From contig JAHLEZ010000013.1 of assembly GCA_020726505.1 (NCBI GenBank), positions 1,178,001 through 1,242,000 of the forward strand: a DNA stretch of 64,000 nucleotides, in the 5' to 3' direction. The notes under the pieces were generated by a model. The model was not told where the DNA came from, did not search any database, and worked only from the letters and a program-made list of their open reading frames with translations. The position numbers and the translations under genes are program-made. Of this stretch, positions 48,434-58,162 are shown piece after piece (position 1 is the first letter of the stretch; each line of letters opens with the position of its first letter). The DNA comes from Leptodontidium sp. MPI-SDFR-AT-0119 (lineage: Eukaryota > Ascomycota > Leotiomycetes > Helotiales > Leptodontidiaceae).

Positions 48434-49086
48434 CGGAGATGGTTCAAGGATACAAGAGACAAGAGAGCTTGGAGGTTTGGAGAAGGGAATATTTGTACTT
48501 CTGACATAGATTACAGTCCCACCAGAAGCCGAAAGATCAAGCGTACAGATGACAGCCTCTGGTTAGCCCCATATCATGCTTTCATAGTCTCCTCAGATCT
48601 CTTGCGTGGAAGGATACAGAAGCTTGAGAAGACTTCGCAATATCGGGACAGAACCTAACGGCTTGGATGAGGTGTGCTACGCCCGCCCGCCATCATGACC
48701 AGGATAACTTGGGCAGGGGCGAGTGCAGACCTTGCTGTATGTCTATGCTCTCCCCTCCGACTGTAACTAAGCGAGGAGGTGTAAACAAGCAAATATATGT
48801 CGAGGATGGCACCGTCCACTGGCCCCGTCGGCAACCGACTTTAGTTGTCGGAATGCTCCACTTTCTTGCCCGGTTGCATGCGATCCTGCCACTCGACTTC
48901 CTCCCTGGCCTGTCCTGTCCCATCTCTGTTGAGTCTGTTCTTTTCCTTCACATCTCATCCTCGATATTTATACGATATTCATTCATATGGTATTCATCTG
49001 GTATTAATAAGTGACGGCCTATTTTATGCTTCATGCCGACGGCGAATGTTCTTCTCCGCCACTGTCTGACTCATTTGCACACATTC
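48434..49086. other. Intergenic region between two pseudogenes
   Basis: 653 bp with no supported coding sequence. It separates the divergent remains of the aminotransferase (-) and Zn2Cys6 regulator (+). Confidence 0.4.
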
Positions 49087-51663
49087 ATGACCTCAACTGG
49101 AACCGGGTGGCCGTGGTCAAGCCGACGCTCTCAGGATTGTGAAGAAGACGCCGAAAAGAAATTTCACAGAGTGAGCCACCGTTCTAGGCTTGAGGGTGCC
49201 ATCAGAGATAATGAGCTGACAGCAGATGCCCTAGCTGCCGATGGTGCCATTCGAGAAAGGTAAAGTGTTCAGGCGATCGGCCTTGCCTGAATTGGTGAGT
49301 CTTACAACCTAGCTGAAGCTTTCGTCGAACTAGGAGCCGCCGATCCGGTCCTTTGCCTTTACCTTTAGTTCCTGGCAGGATTTTGGCGTCCTCTTGGCGA
49401 AGGACTGGTGGATGCACAATATTCTTCAATGCATACGGCCGCTGCCCGGGGCCCAGATTTCTCTAAGATGTTTCTACGACACATACCCTAATCTCATACA
49501 CAGTTCTACCGCCAGACTACAAGACGAATGCTCATATGTCATGAATGACCGTGTCGTCAGAGTCAACGAAAGGTGCCTCCGCTGTCGTGCTGCCTAGACA
49601 CCCACGTACTAACAAGAACATCTTTTTGTAAAGAATTCTGGAAGAATGTGAAAATGCAAAGCAAGTAGCTGCTGCCGCAATTGCAGCTACAAGTTCACCC
49701 ACTACGGTGTCTTCTGATTCATATGTTCTGCCTGAAGCCGGCTCGGAACTCCGCATTTCCAACCCGCTCGTCGAAGACAAGGCTTGGTTCGTGCCAATCA
49801 CTACTGTTGACAATCCCGTCTACATTGGAGAGTGTGCCGGCTCTTCTTTGGCCACGGGTATACGCAGAGCTCTCGATTCATCTTGCAGTCGCTCCGCTCA
49901 TCCACCCAGACATCACTACGTGTCTGACGGGAGTTTAGTTCTTTACTCCACGGATTCTATGCCCCGGCCAAATAAAGCCAAGGCAAGTTTACTTGTCAAA
50001 GTAGCTCTGACTTACGTTAGTCGATGACATCATGTTGTGTTGCCCAATATTACAATACAACGATTTAACGAAGTCTACGAACACCTCACGGTCGTTACAG
50101 CTCTTGATGTTAGGAATTATCTTGCTCTTTTTGCTCTTGGTGAAGCGTTTTGGATGAAGTCTTGTACAGAAGACAGAAATGAAGTACTTGGACTTCGGTA
50201 TTTCATTGTTGCAAGTAGGATGATGCAGAACATTCCGGAACGAGCTACTGTTGATTTAGTAGAAACTATTCTGGTTCTCGTATGTTCCTTCCCCGTGAGT
50301 TTCGCATACATTATACTGATTATATAATCGTTTTACTCCCACGTTTTGAACCGACGGTACTCTGTATACCATTTCATCGGCACCGCTCTCCGACTCAGCA
50401 TGGCTCTTGGTTTACACCACAGTGATCCTGCCCATATTTACGTCAACGTGGTCATTAGACAACATCGTTGGTGGACAATTTATTGCTGCGAACGAGTATG
50501 GGCATCTCGAAAGTTTGGCACCTCGTTGAAATTTAGTTGTCCCCCGTAGAGCAACGATGAGCCACGATCCTTCTCAGGAAATATTTAAAATTTCCCGTTG
50601 AGACTAATTTAGTTCTTCAACATACCAGCAGCTCCTCTTGATGTCCTCATATGACATGTTGACATTGCCCGTTGTAGAACTTGGATATGCACTTTCGATA
50701 CAGGACAGCAGCATTAGCGCAGAAATGCCGTCTTTTAACGGTCTGGATGAGAAGCAAAATACTAGACTTTGCAGATCCTGATTATGCTATTGCCACTATC
50801 AAGCTTGCACGGATTATAGGTGATGTTATGATGACTGTCTACAACGGAATCAGACGCGGCCCTTTATTCGAAGTGTCAGAGAGATTTCTCGGAATCTCAA
50901 GGAATGGAAGTTCAACCTGCCAGAGTCTCTCAGATTGCCACCAGGGGACCCATCAACTGATTTACCAAGACGTGTGGTTTATTTAAATCTCTCCTTCAAT
51001 CAGGCAAGTCGTTTATCTCGTCTCTGTTGCGGACACAACCGAAACCCGTTTCGATTGGTGGTGCTAACATCAAGACGCTAGTTTCCTAAGCTAATTTGGA
51101 GTTTAGTGTACGATCCTCGTCACGCGTCCAGTCATTCTCTGTGCTCAAGCAGAGAGTTTCACCCGGCAGCAGTATTTCGGGCATACCAGCTTTTTCTCCA
51201 TTAATCTATTCCCTTGTCGAAGATTCCATCCAAGCTGCGAGGCAGACGAGCGAAATTGTGACAAATTCCTAGATTAATAGCACGCTCTGCACTCGGGTGC
51301 TTTGATTCGCACTTCATATTTTCATCCGCGATGATACTCGCTATTTCCTCGATCCTGATACCAGAAGAGTCGGATAAACAAGTATTTGACACAACAAGCC
51401 AAATACTCCACAACCTCGCTGATCATGGGAATCTTACTGCTGCGGAATTTCCTTCGCATCTTGAACTCATTCGCAGATCCATGAAACTACACTGTGAGAA
51501 TTTACCAGAGAATCAATGTTCTATGGGGCATGTTGGGATGAGAATTGTGCTACCAGAGACGGCCGACAATGTGGCGACGGAAACAATATTAGACGGCATG
51601 GAAACACGGAATTTTTTGTTGGATAGCGAAGCCTGTTCCGGAGACTTTGATTTCCTCGACTAA
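49087..51663 (+). pseudogene. Decayed Zn2Cys6 transcription-factor gene
   Basis: Fragments of one regulator lie in order. A Zn-cluster remnant CRWCHSRKVKCSGDRPCLN sits at ~49230-49290, its next Cys codon lost or split at a GTGAG donor. An intact-looking stretch (49624-50024) includes DKAWFVPITTVDNPVYIGE and ASLLVKVALTYVSR. A TGA follows at 50025-50027, then in the same frame RFNEVYEHLTVVTALDVRNY. Further blocks are RRYSVYHFIGTALRLSMALG (50352 on), RWWTIYCCERVWAS and YAIATIKLARIIGDVMMTVY, and a C-terminal part from 51331 (MILAISSILIPEESDKQVF). Lesions: the TGA, an intron near 50290-50350 lacking a proper AG acceptor, a stop after FSCPP, a frameshift around 50890, and multiple stops at 51000-51300. 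The original protein would have been a ~700-residue fungal_trans-domain activator or repressor. Confidence 0.85.
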
Positions 51664-52057
51664 TTGGTAGGACTTGAGGATGAACAATTCTATAGCACAG
51701 GATCATGAACGAACTACTGCCACTCGAACTTCGGAGTATGGACGTGTGAATGGAGGGACAATTGGAAGTGGAGGATCTTGCAAGTATAGGTAAATGTCAC
51801 GGATAAAGCCACGGGTAAATTTTTTTTTATTGAACTTGTTTACAATTGGCGCGATCCATCTCTTTACATGTACCCCGCAGGGTGCTACTGTATTCATGCG
51901 TCTTGGCGCTGCACGAATACCATGTTCGCATATGGATGCCGTCTTGGCCGAATGAAATTTCTCCGGGTCGTTTTCATGTAAAAGCAGAGGTAAACACAGC
52001 GATGCCAATTCAACATCGGGTGTACTTGGGAATGAGGCCATTTAGATCTGGTTCACG
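51664..52057. promoter_or_regulatory. Promoter region of the pectin methylesterase gene
   Basis: 394 bp upstream of the esterase ATG. A poly-T run (TTTTTTTT) occurs at ~51820. A minus-strand frame (51703-52041) overlaps it but has shadow-like composition and I do not call it. Confidence 0.35.
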
Positions 52058-53565
52058 ATGAAGCTCTCAATCCTGTGGGGTCTGGCAACTACCATCTCCA
52101 GCATCAAAGCTGCGACGTTGAATGTGGGGTCTGGGAAGACTTACGCAACAGTAACTTTGTCCCAACTTCTGCTGCCGAACATGTTGAAGCTAACATCTTG
52201 CAGATTACGGCAGCTTATAACGCGGCTTCAGCCGGTGACACTATTTATGTGAGTATTCTCACCCGAGGCTTGATCTTCACTGTCCACGGAAGTGTATTGA
52301 TTGAAACATAGGTCTATCCTGGTACTTACAAGGAGAAGCTCACAATCTCCAAAGACAGCATTACCATTAAGGGTTCCGCGTATCCAGCTACCAATCCATC
52401 GGCAAATCTAGCACTGGTGAGTCAAACCACATATACAATGCGCTACTCTTCCCATCTGCTTAAAGAAAACCCTTGTACCCTTGTCTAATTTTTGATTGTG
52501 CATCTACTAAGCGCTTGATCCTCTAGGTAACATATGCTACCTATGCGAGCGCAGTAGGGAGCAATGACGCTTCGGCTACTTTACTGATCAACAACAATAA
52601 TTTCAAGATGTACAACATGAACAGTGGGTGGTCCTTTCTTGTTACTGTCAGAGATTATCCCCAGAGAATGACTGCATGTGGTCTCTTGAGGCTTCGTTTA
52701 TTTTATTTTAATGCTTCGAATATTGCCTAAAAAGAATATCACTGACTCGGATTTTTTCCAGTTACCAACAGCGCCGGAACTGCATCCCAAGCAGTGGCTG
52801 TCTCTGCCAGGGGGTATGTATTTTTTTCTTCGCTTTAAACACATGCATTATCTGGGATTTGGGATCGGATCCTTTGTTCTGATCCTAAGACACTGAAAAC
52901 CATACACGCTAACTCGCAGATTAGTGCAAACGGGGGGTTCTACTCTTGCGCCTTCAAAGGGTGGCAGGATACACTGTATTCACATCTTGGAAGTCAATTC
53001 TACGGGAGATGTTACATAGAGGGAGCTGTTGACTTCATCTTCGGTATCACTGGCCAAGCTTGGTTTCAAGGGTGCACCATTGGTGTCATGAGAAGTGCAT
53101 CTGTTATCACTGCACAAGGCAGAACATCATCCAGTACGGATGGATTCTTCGTCTTCGATAAAGCGTAGGTTTTTCTTCCTCCCCGATGGACCATATCTCA
53201 GCACCTCCACGATCACCTGGTTGTACCCCAGCCACTTACATCCTTCTAGGAAAGTCGTCGTGGGGACTGGTGGAGCATCTGCAGCCAAAGGCAGTAGCTA
53301 TTTAGGCCGCCCTTGGGGAGACTACGCTCGTGTCGTCTTCCAAAACTCGAATCTGAACTCAGTCATCACCTCCGCAGGCTGGATGCCATGGAACTCAGCC
53401 CAAGTGTTAACTAACGTGTATTTTGCCGAGTATGCAAACACGAACGCAGCTGGATCGAGAGTGAGCTGGGCTAAGATGCTGAGCAGTGCATACGGGATTG
53501 GCTCAATCTTGCCATCGTACAACAGCTGGGTTGACAGTGTGTTCCTCGGGTTGTCCGCTGCATGA
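52058..53565 (+). CDS. Pectin methylesterase (CE8), secreted
   Basis: Seven exons (52058-52150, 52204-52248, 52312-52416, 52527-52623, 52762-52813, 52925-53164, 53250-53565) give 315 residues; all phases agree. An N-terminal signal peptide (MKLSILWGLATTISSIKA) is followed by the right-handed beta-helix. CE8 catalytic motifs are present: GGFYSCAFKGWQDTLYSH (Gln and Asp), GAVDFIFG (second Asp) and YLGRPWGDYARVVF (Arg). The enzyme removes methyl esters from homogalacturonan in plant cell walls and prepares pectin for polygalacturonases and lyases. The exon 5/6 join uses the second of two nearby AG acceptors (GATTAG), because only that one keeps the SARGANGGFY frame. It is intact and lies between two pseudogenes. 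Confidence 0.92.
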
Positions 53566-54626
53566 ATTCGGAGGAATTAAGATGTGGGAGAACAGCGGAG
53601 AGACACGAGAGGCTAGGGGTCAAGATCAAGCTATATAGCCAAACTCATGTTCTCTTCAAGCTCTTATTGGTCTGTCAACTGAAATACTCTACTCTAGGGG
53701 GTTCGGGTGAAACGTAGGTATATGTCTTGCCTTTACTCTAAGCGCTGCTCATGCAGAAAACTCATGAACAATTGCGAGGGTTTCACTAAGGGTTCAAACA
53801 CCCTTAATACTTTTCTTAAAAACTAATATTATTTTAAGAGTACTTATCTTAAAAATTAATATAATTTTAAAAGTCCTAATCTTAAAAAGAATCTTAATAA
53901 AACTTTTGTTAAAAATTAATATAATTTTAAAAGTACTTATCTTAAAAACTAATATAATTTTAATACTTATTTGAAAAAAGGCTTAATAAAACTTTTCTTA
54001 AAAACTAAAATAATTTTAAGAATACTTATCTTAAAAACTAATATAATTTTAAGAGTATTTATGTTAAAATTTATTATAAAAATTGATTTTTAAAAGCACT
54101 TATTTTAAAAGCATTTATTTTAGAAATTCTTTTAATAAAACTTCTATTCTCTCTTGAGATATATATGTTCAATATACATGTCACTTGCTTCTTACTTCCT
54201 TTGGTAAGAATATTCACGCAGGAGAGGGTGGATAAAGGCAACAAACAGGGTGGTCCCAAGTGCTTGTATCGCGTGATTTTGGCGTGAATACTCAAAACAA
54301 GGAGTATCATCAAAGCTTTCTCTAAGATATTTGAGATCCGGTATGCTTAGCGCTTGGAGCGCATCCGCCTTATCCGGGAGTATTGGTTTTGAGTGGGGGA
54401 TAGAGTTCGTCTAACAGATTATGGCTCGTTAAATCCGATGAACCTAGAGAAAAGAATGTTATACTTAGCCACCTAAAGTTCGTTTGAAAGTTCGTTCCCA
54501 AGAGGATGATATACTCATATTCAACAGCAAGAACCAACGTAGAATTGCTTATTCAAAGTCTGCGCATTATAACGCTGGAATGGCTATCTTGCTACGATGC
54601 AGACATGAGACTACAGGATCCCTACC
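53566..54626. other. AT-rich intergenic region with tandem repeats
   Basis: 1.06 kb between the pectin methylesterase stop and the end of the GH1 pseudogene. The centre (~53806-54130) is extremely AT-rich and repetitive (see the repeat entry). A perfect 6-bp-arm hairpin, AAGGGT/ACCCTT, lies at 53789-53806 just before it. From 54180 base composition returns to normal. No coding sequence is supported. Confidence 0.5.
53806..54130. repeat. Degenerate AT-rich tandem repeat (~33-bp unit)
   Basis: A unit close to CTTAAAAACTAATATAATTTT followed by an (A)AGAGTACTTAT-type spacer recurs at least six times between ~53810 and 54065 with substitutions and small indels. Some copies are separated by a longer spacer containing CTTAATAAAACTTTT. 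The block lies directly downstream of the intact pectin methylesterase and the disrupted GH1 gene. Confidence 0.8.
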
Positions 54627-57015
54627 TTATTCAGACGTAGTCCTCCGCCTTACCATAGAGTCTTTCAGGTAATATGCCGAACCCTTTGGTGTGCGTTTCA
54701 AGGTTGTATAGTCGGTGTGGACGATACCGTATCGCGGCGCGTAGCCTGCAGACCATTCTGATAGTTGGGTTAGTTAGGTATGAGCAAAATAGCTGACATG
54801 AAAAGAAGATGTGAGTGACACTGACCAAAATTGTCCATCAAACTCCAGGCGTAATAGCCTAGAACTGGAACCTTGTCTTCATAGATGGCGCGAGAGATAG
54901 CATCTAGGTACAGTCCGATATACCTTTGGCGAAATGTGTCATTGATTGCAACCTCCACATTATCCTCGTTCGGACACGGACATCCGTTCTCAGTGACGAT
55001 GATGGGAAGCTGGTAACGGTTCCACACCCATGTCATCATTTCCGAAAGCCACCCGGTGCAACTCGAAGCCATTGGAAACCAGACGCTGGGCCAATCTCAG
55101 TGCCGCCGCAGTTCTCTGAAGTCTCCTCGATGTGGCCTGTCCAGTCATCGTCGGCGGGAACACCAGGAAGTGCGCGTGCGTATTTTGTCGAGTAGTGGTT
55201 CATGCCATAGAAGGCATTGAGTGGAGCCGTCTCACGAAGGAGCTGGCGATCCTCTGAAGTGAACTCTGGAAGTTGTGACCCAAGGTGTTGTCGCATACAT
55301 GCTAGGTAGTCCTGGCCGAGGAAGACTGGATCACCAAACCAGCCAACATAAAATATCAGTCGACGCTCAGCTGCATCAATGTCGGCTTGATTGTTTGTAT
55401 CGAAAGGTTCGTAGAAGTGGCCGTTGAGAACAATTGTAATAGTGCCCTTTTGAGTGGGTTTGAACTCTCGGTGATATAATTGAACAACCGCTGCATGCGA
55501 TAAGATGAGAGCGTGACCGACTTTCCAAGGCTCCTTCTTGGTGTCGAAACCGGTCTCCATGTTGTGACCTGGGGCTAGGACACCGCTATGATGACCAAAG
55601 ATGGAGATGATGTATGGTTCATTGAAAGTGATCCAACTCTTGACTCTATCACCGAATCTGGAGAAGCACAACCTGACAAAATTTCAAGTATTAGCCATCA
55701 GCTCGATTATTATGGAAGGAGACCGACCTGGCATAGTTCTCAAAGTCGGCCGTAAACTCTTCTGCGTCGAGGAATAATTTATACTTATTATAAAGTCCTT
55801 GAGGAGCATCCCAGTGATAGAGAGTGACCACCGGCGCGATATTTTTGGCCAAAAGCTTGTCTATCAAGTTACTGTAGAACTCTATGCCCTTTTCATTGAC
55901 GGGATCGTTACGGCTTCCCAAAGGGATAACGTCCCACCCCACCCTTTGGCCCGCCTTTTACACCAAAACTCTCCATATTCAGTAAGTAATATTTTCACAA
56001 TTTGTTAATAAAATAAGCTAAAATTAATAATTTGGAATATTCTTTATTAGTTCTTTCAGATTCCTAAGTGTAAATTATTTCTAATTACGTAATATTACAA
56101 ATTAAGTATTTAAAGTCTAAGAAATTTCTCTCATACAAATTTGGTGTAAAATCGATTTTTTTAGATTTTATAATAACTTTTGTAATTATTAGTATATAAA
56201 CATAAAACTTATAATAGATATATGTATTATATATAGTTTTACGATTCTTGAGTTTCAAGCGGATTCTATTAATAGTAATTATAATATTAAGTAAACTATT
56301 AAGCCCTATACAAAAAAAATGTATAAGAGAAATTAATTACTTAATAAAAAGATAACTACTAATCCATTTTCGTTAAAACTTTTTATAACTTAAGATCATT
56401 ATATATACTTTATGTATTATAAGTTTTAGACAATTTTATTCGCTTATTAAAAAGTTATTTGTAAGTGAATTTTGACGTTTTTTGTATGTAAAAACTAGAA
56501 TTTAATATTACGTAATTAAATACAATCCAAATCTTATCAAGCTTTAAAAGCTTAATTATTCAAACTTTTGAAGTATAGATCTAAAGAAGTTATTGAAAAT
56601 TATTAATTTTCTATAAAGATATTAAGGCCTTAAAATCACGTTTTTTGGTGTAAAAGGCGGGCCAAAGGGGGGGTGGGACGTTAACACGCGACCAGGCAAT
56701 TGAGAAACGGTACACATCTGCGCCGAGGTTGGACATGAGTTCAACGTCTTCTTCCCATAAGTTGTAGTGGTCACATGAAACATCAGGGTTCTCGTTGTTC
56801 GTACGAGAAGGATTCATGTGGGAAAATGTGTCCCAGATCGACTTGCCCTTGCCAACTTGGTCTGCGCCACCCTCAATCTGTAACACTGCCGTGGCAACTC
56901 CCCATTTAAAATCACCGGGAAGTATAAGCTCCTCGACGGGGAGGTCGTGGCCGGTAGACTTGCTGTAAGTTGTCACGACATCGGAAGCGAGGAACATCGC
57001 CGCCTCGGAAGACAT
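54627..57015 (-). pseudogene. GH1 beta-glucosidase gene, disrupted by a TA-flanked inverted-repeat element and a frameshift
   Basis: The frame begins at 57015 (MSSEAAMFLASDVVTTYSKS), with LPGDFKWGVATAVLQIEGG and ADVYRFSIAWSRV, and stops at an inserted element (55929-56681). Beyond it the gene resumes with IPLGSRNDPVNEKGIEFYSN. A 50-60-bp intron near 55672-55730 joins NYARL to CFSRFGDRVKSWITFNEPY, with the acid/base Glu. The C-terminal part holds LPIIVTENGCPCP with the nucleophile Glu and, after a last intron, [20 protein letters not shown] to the stop at 54627. A second lesion is a missing base near 55036: GGFRK is followed by a frame change before MMTWVWNRYQ. No signal peptide is visible, as expected for an intracellular beta-glucosidase. 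It is divergent from an MFS transporter. Two independent lesions make it a pseudogene. Confidence 0.92.
55929..56681. mobile_element. Non-autonomous Tc1/mariner-like element (753 bp) with TA target duplication
   Basis: The two ends are inverted copies of about 38 bp. The left starts ACGTCCCACCCC and continues through TTTGGCCCGCCTTTTACACC; the right, read in reverse complement, is the same except one missing A in the C-run. A TA dinucleotide flanks both sides (55927-55928 and 56682-56683). Removing the element plus one TA rejoins the GH1 coding sequence exactly (WSRV|IPLG). The interior is strongly AT-rich and has no transposase-like frame, so movement must have been driven in trans. TA duplications are the mark of the Tc1/mariner superfamily; the specific family is not identified. 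Confidence 0.93.
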
Positions 57016-58162
57016 GATGATATCTGCACACGGAGGGCGTCAGAGTCAACTGCAGACGCTGAATCAAGTGTATGCTAACCGATCAAGAGATGATTTCAGA
57101 GTGCCGAGTAAGTACACAAGCAGTCGAGGAAGCGCCTTGAAGAAAAGCCGAGTCGAGAAGGATGTGCCAAAACTAAGCTGATGAATGCCATCTTGCAAAT
57201 AGTCACGAGCGAATGTGCGAAAGTTTTCTTGTCGTAGCTTCAACCTCCGACACGATGGAGTGATGTCAGGAAGAAGTGGTCAACAGTGACTCAAATACAT
57301 CGCGCGAATTGAAGATGCCTTTCAAGCGGCTACTTCACGAATGGGAACTTACTGCAGATTTTCGCTGAAGCTAGCTAGAAAGCGCACTTCTGTGTTCTGC
57401 CGCGGATTCCAACGCGTCTTGTTTCCGAAGAACCACTCTTTTCTCTCCCCGCGGTGCTACCAAATATGATAGAGGGAGAAGAGAAATGAGCGCCCCCAGC
57501 CTGGTTACAAAGCATTGCCGGAAGTGGGAGTCTAAGTCTCTATCGTGACTCATGACCAAGGGGGAGGTAAGCCTCCGATACTCCCTTTATTCAACGGTCT
57601 AAAAATAGGTCCTCCACTTCATGGGTGTCTGACGAACCAATTAAACCCCTTTCCCTAGTTATGGATAGGGCCCATTTGCAGACCACTGAATAAATGGAGT
57701 CTCCGTGTTATTCCCACGTCCTAATCTGGACGAGCTGCAAGCGTTTAGAGCCGGGAAAAATTAGGAGGGCTGTGGAGAATTTCGTTCGGTGGTTTAACAA
57801 CAGGGAAGCTTAGTTTGCCCATAATCTTTGCAGCTAGAGCCTGGAACCCATTCAAGCGATTGGACTATACAAGTAATTGAAGTGTGGGTTCTGCAGTTGT
57901 GGAACGAGGACCCCGGACTCCGGATTTGACTTGACTTCAATGGTGTTTACTAGCAGGAATGGCACAAATTCCGCGGAGATTGTAGCCAACCACGGTCGAC
58001 CATTCCCCAACTAATTAGTGTCTATCCGCGGGGTGCAAGCGGCGTAGCGAGACTAAGCGAGGTCAGGGGGTCTCTGTTGGGTTGGCCTGATGTTTATATA
58101 ATTAACGTCGATCCTCTTACCATGATCCCAATACCACTCAATTCAATACAAATCCCTTCACC
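57016..58162. promoter_or_regulatory. Divergent promoter of the GH1 pseudogene / MFS transporter pair
   Basis: 1.15 kb between the two starts. It contains the ~120-bp inverted-repeat element at 57581-57699. A TATATA motif at 58095-58100 lies ~65 bp before the transporter ATG. CCGCGGGG-type GC patches occur at 58027-58034. The short minus frame at 57371-57559 is not supported. Confidence 0.45.
57581..57699. mobile_element. Short inverted-repeat element (MITE-like), copy 1
   Basis: The ends are imperfect inverted repeats of about 20 bp: left CTCCCTTTATTCAACGGTCT, right AGACCACTGAATAAATGGAG, matching in reverse complement at 17 of 20 positions. The interior shares sequence with the copy at 63011-63125, including an ATGGG block, a CAATTAA block and CCTTTCCCTRGTTRTGG. 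No clear target duplication could be fixed. It sits in the promoter of the transporter at 58163. Confidence 0.75.

Noticed and set aside
51703..52041. Minus-strand frame of 112 residues upstream of the pectin methylesterase
   Set aside because: It overlaps the promoter, has no recognised motif, and its composition resembles other shadow frames.
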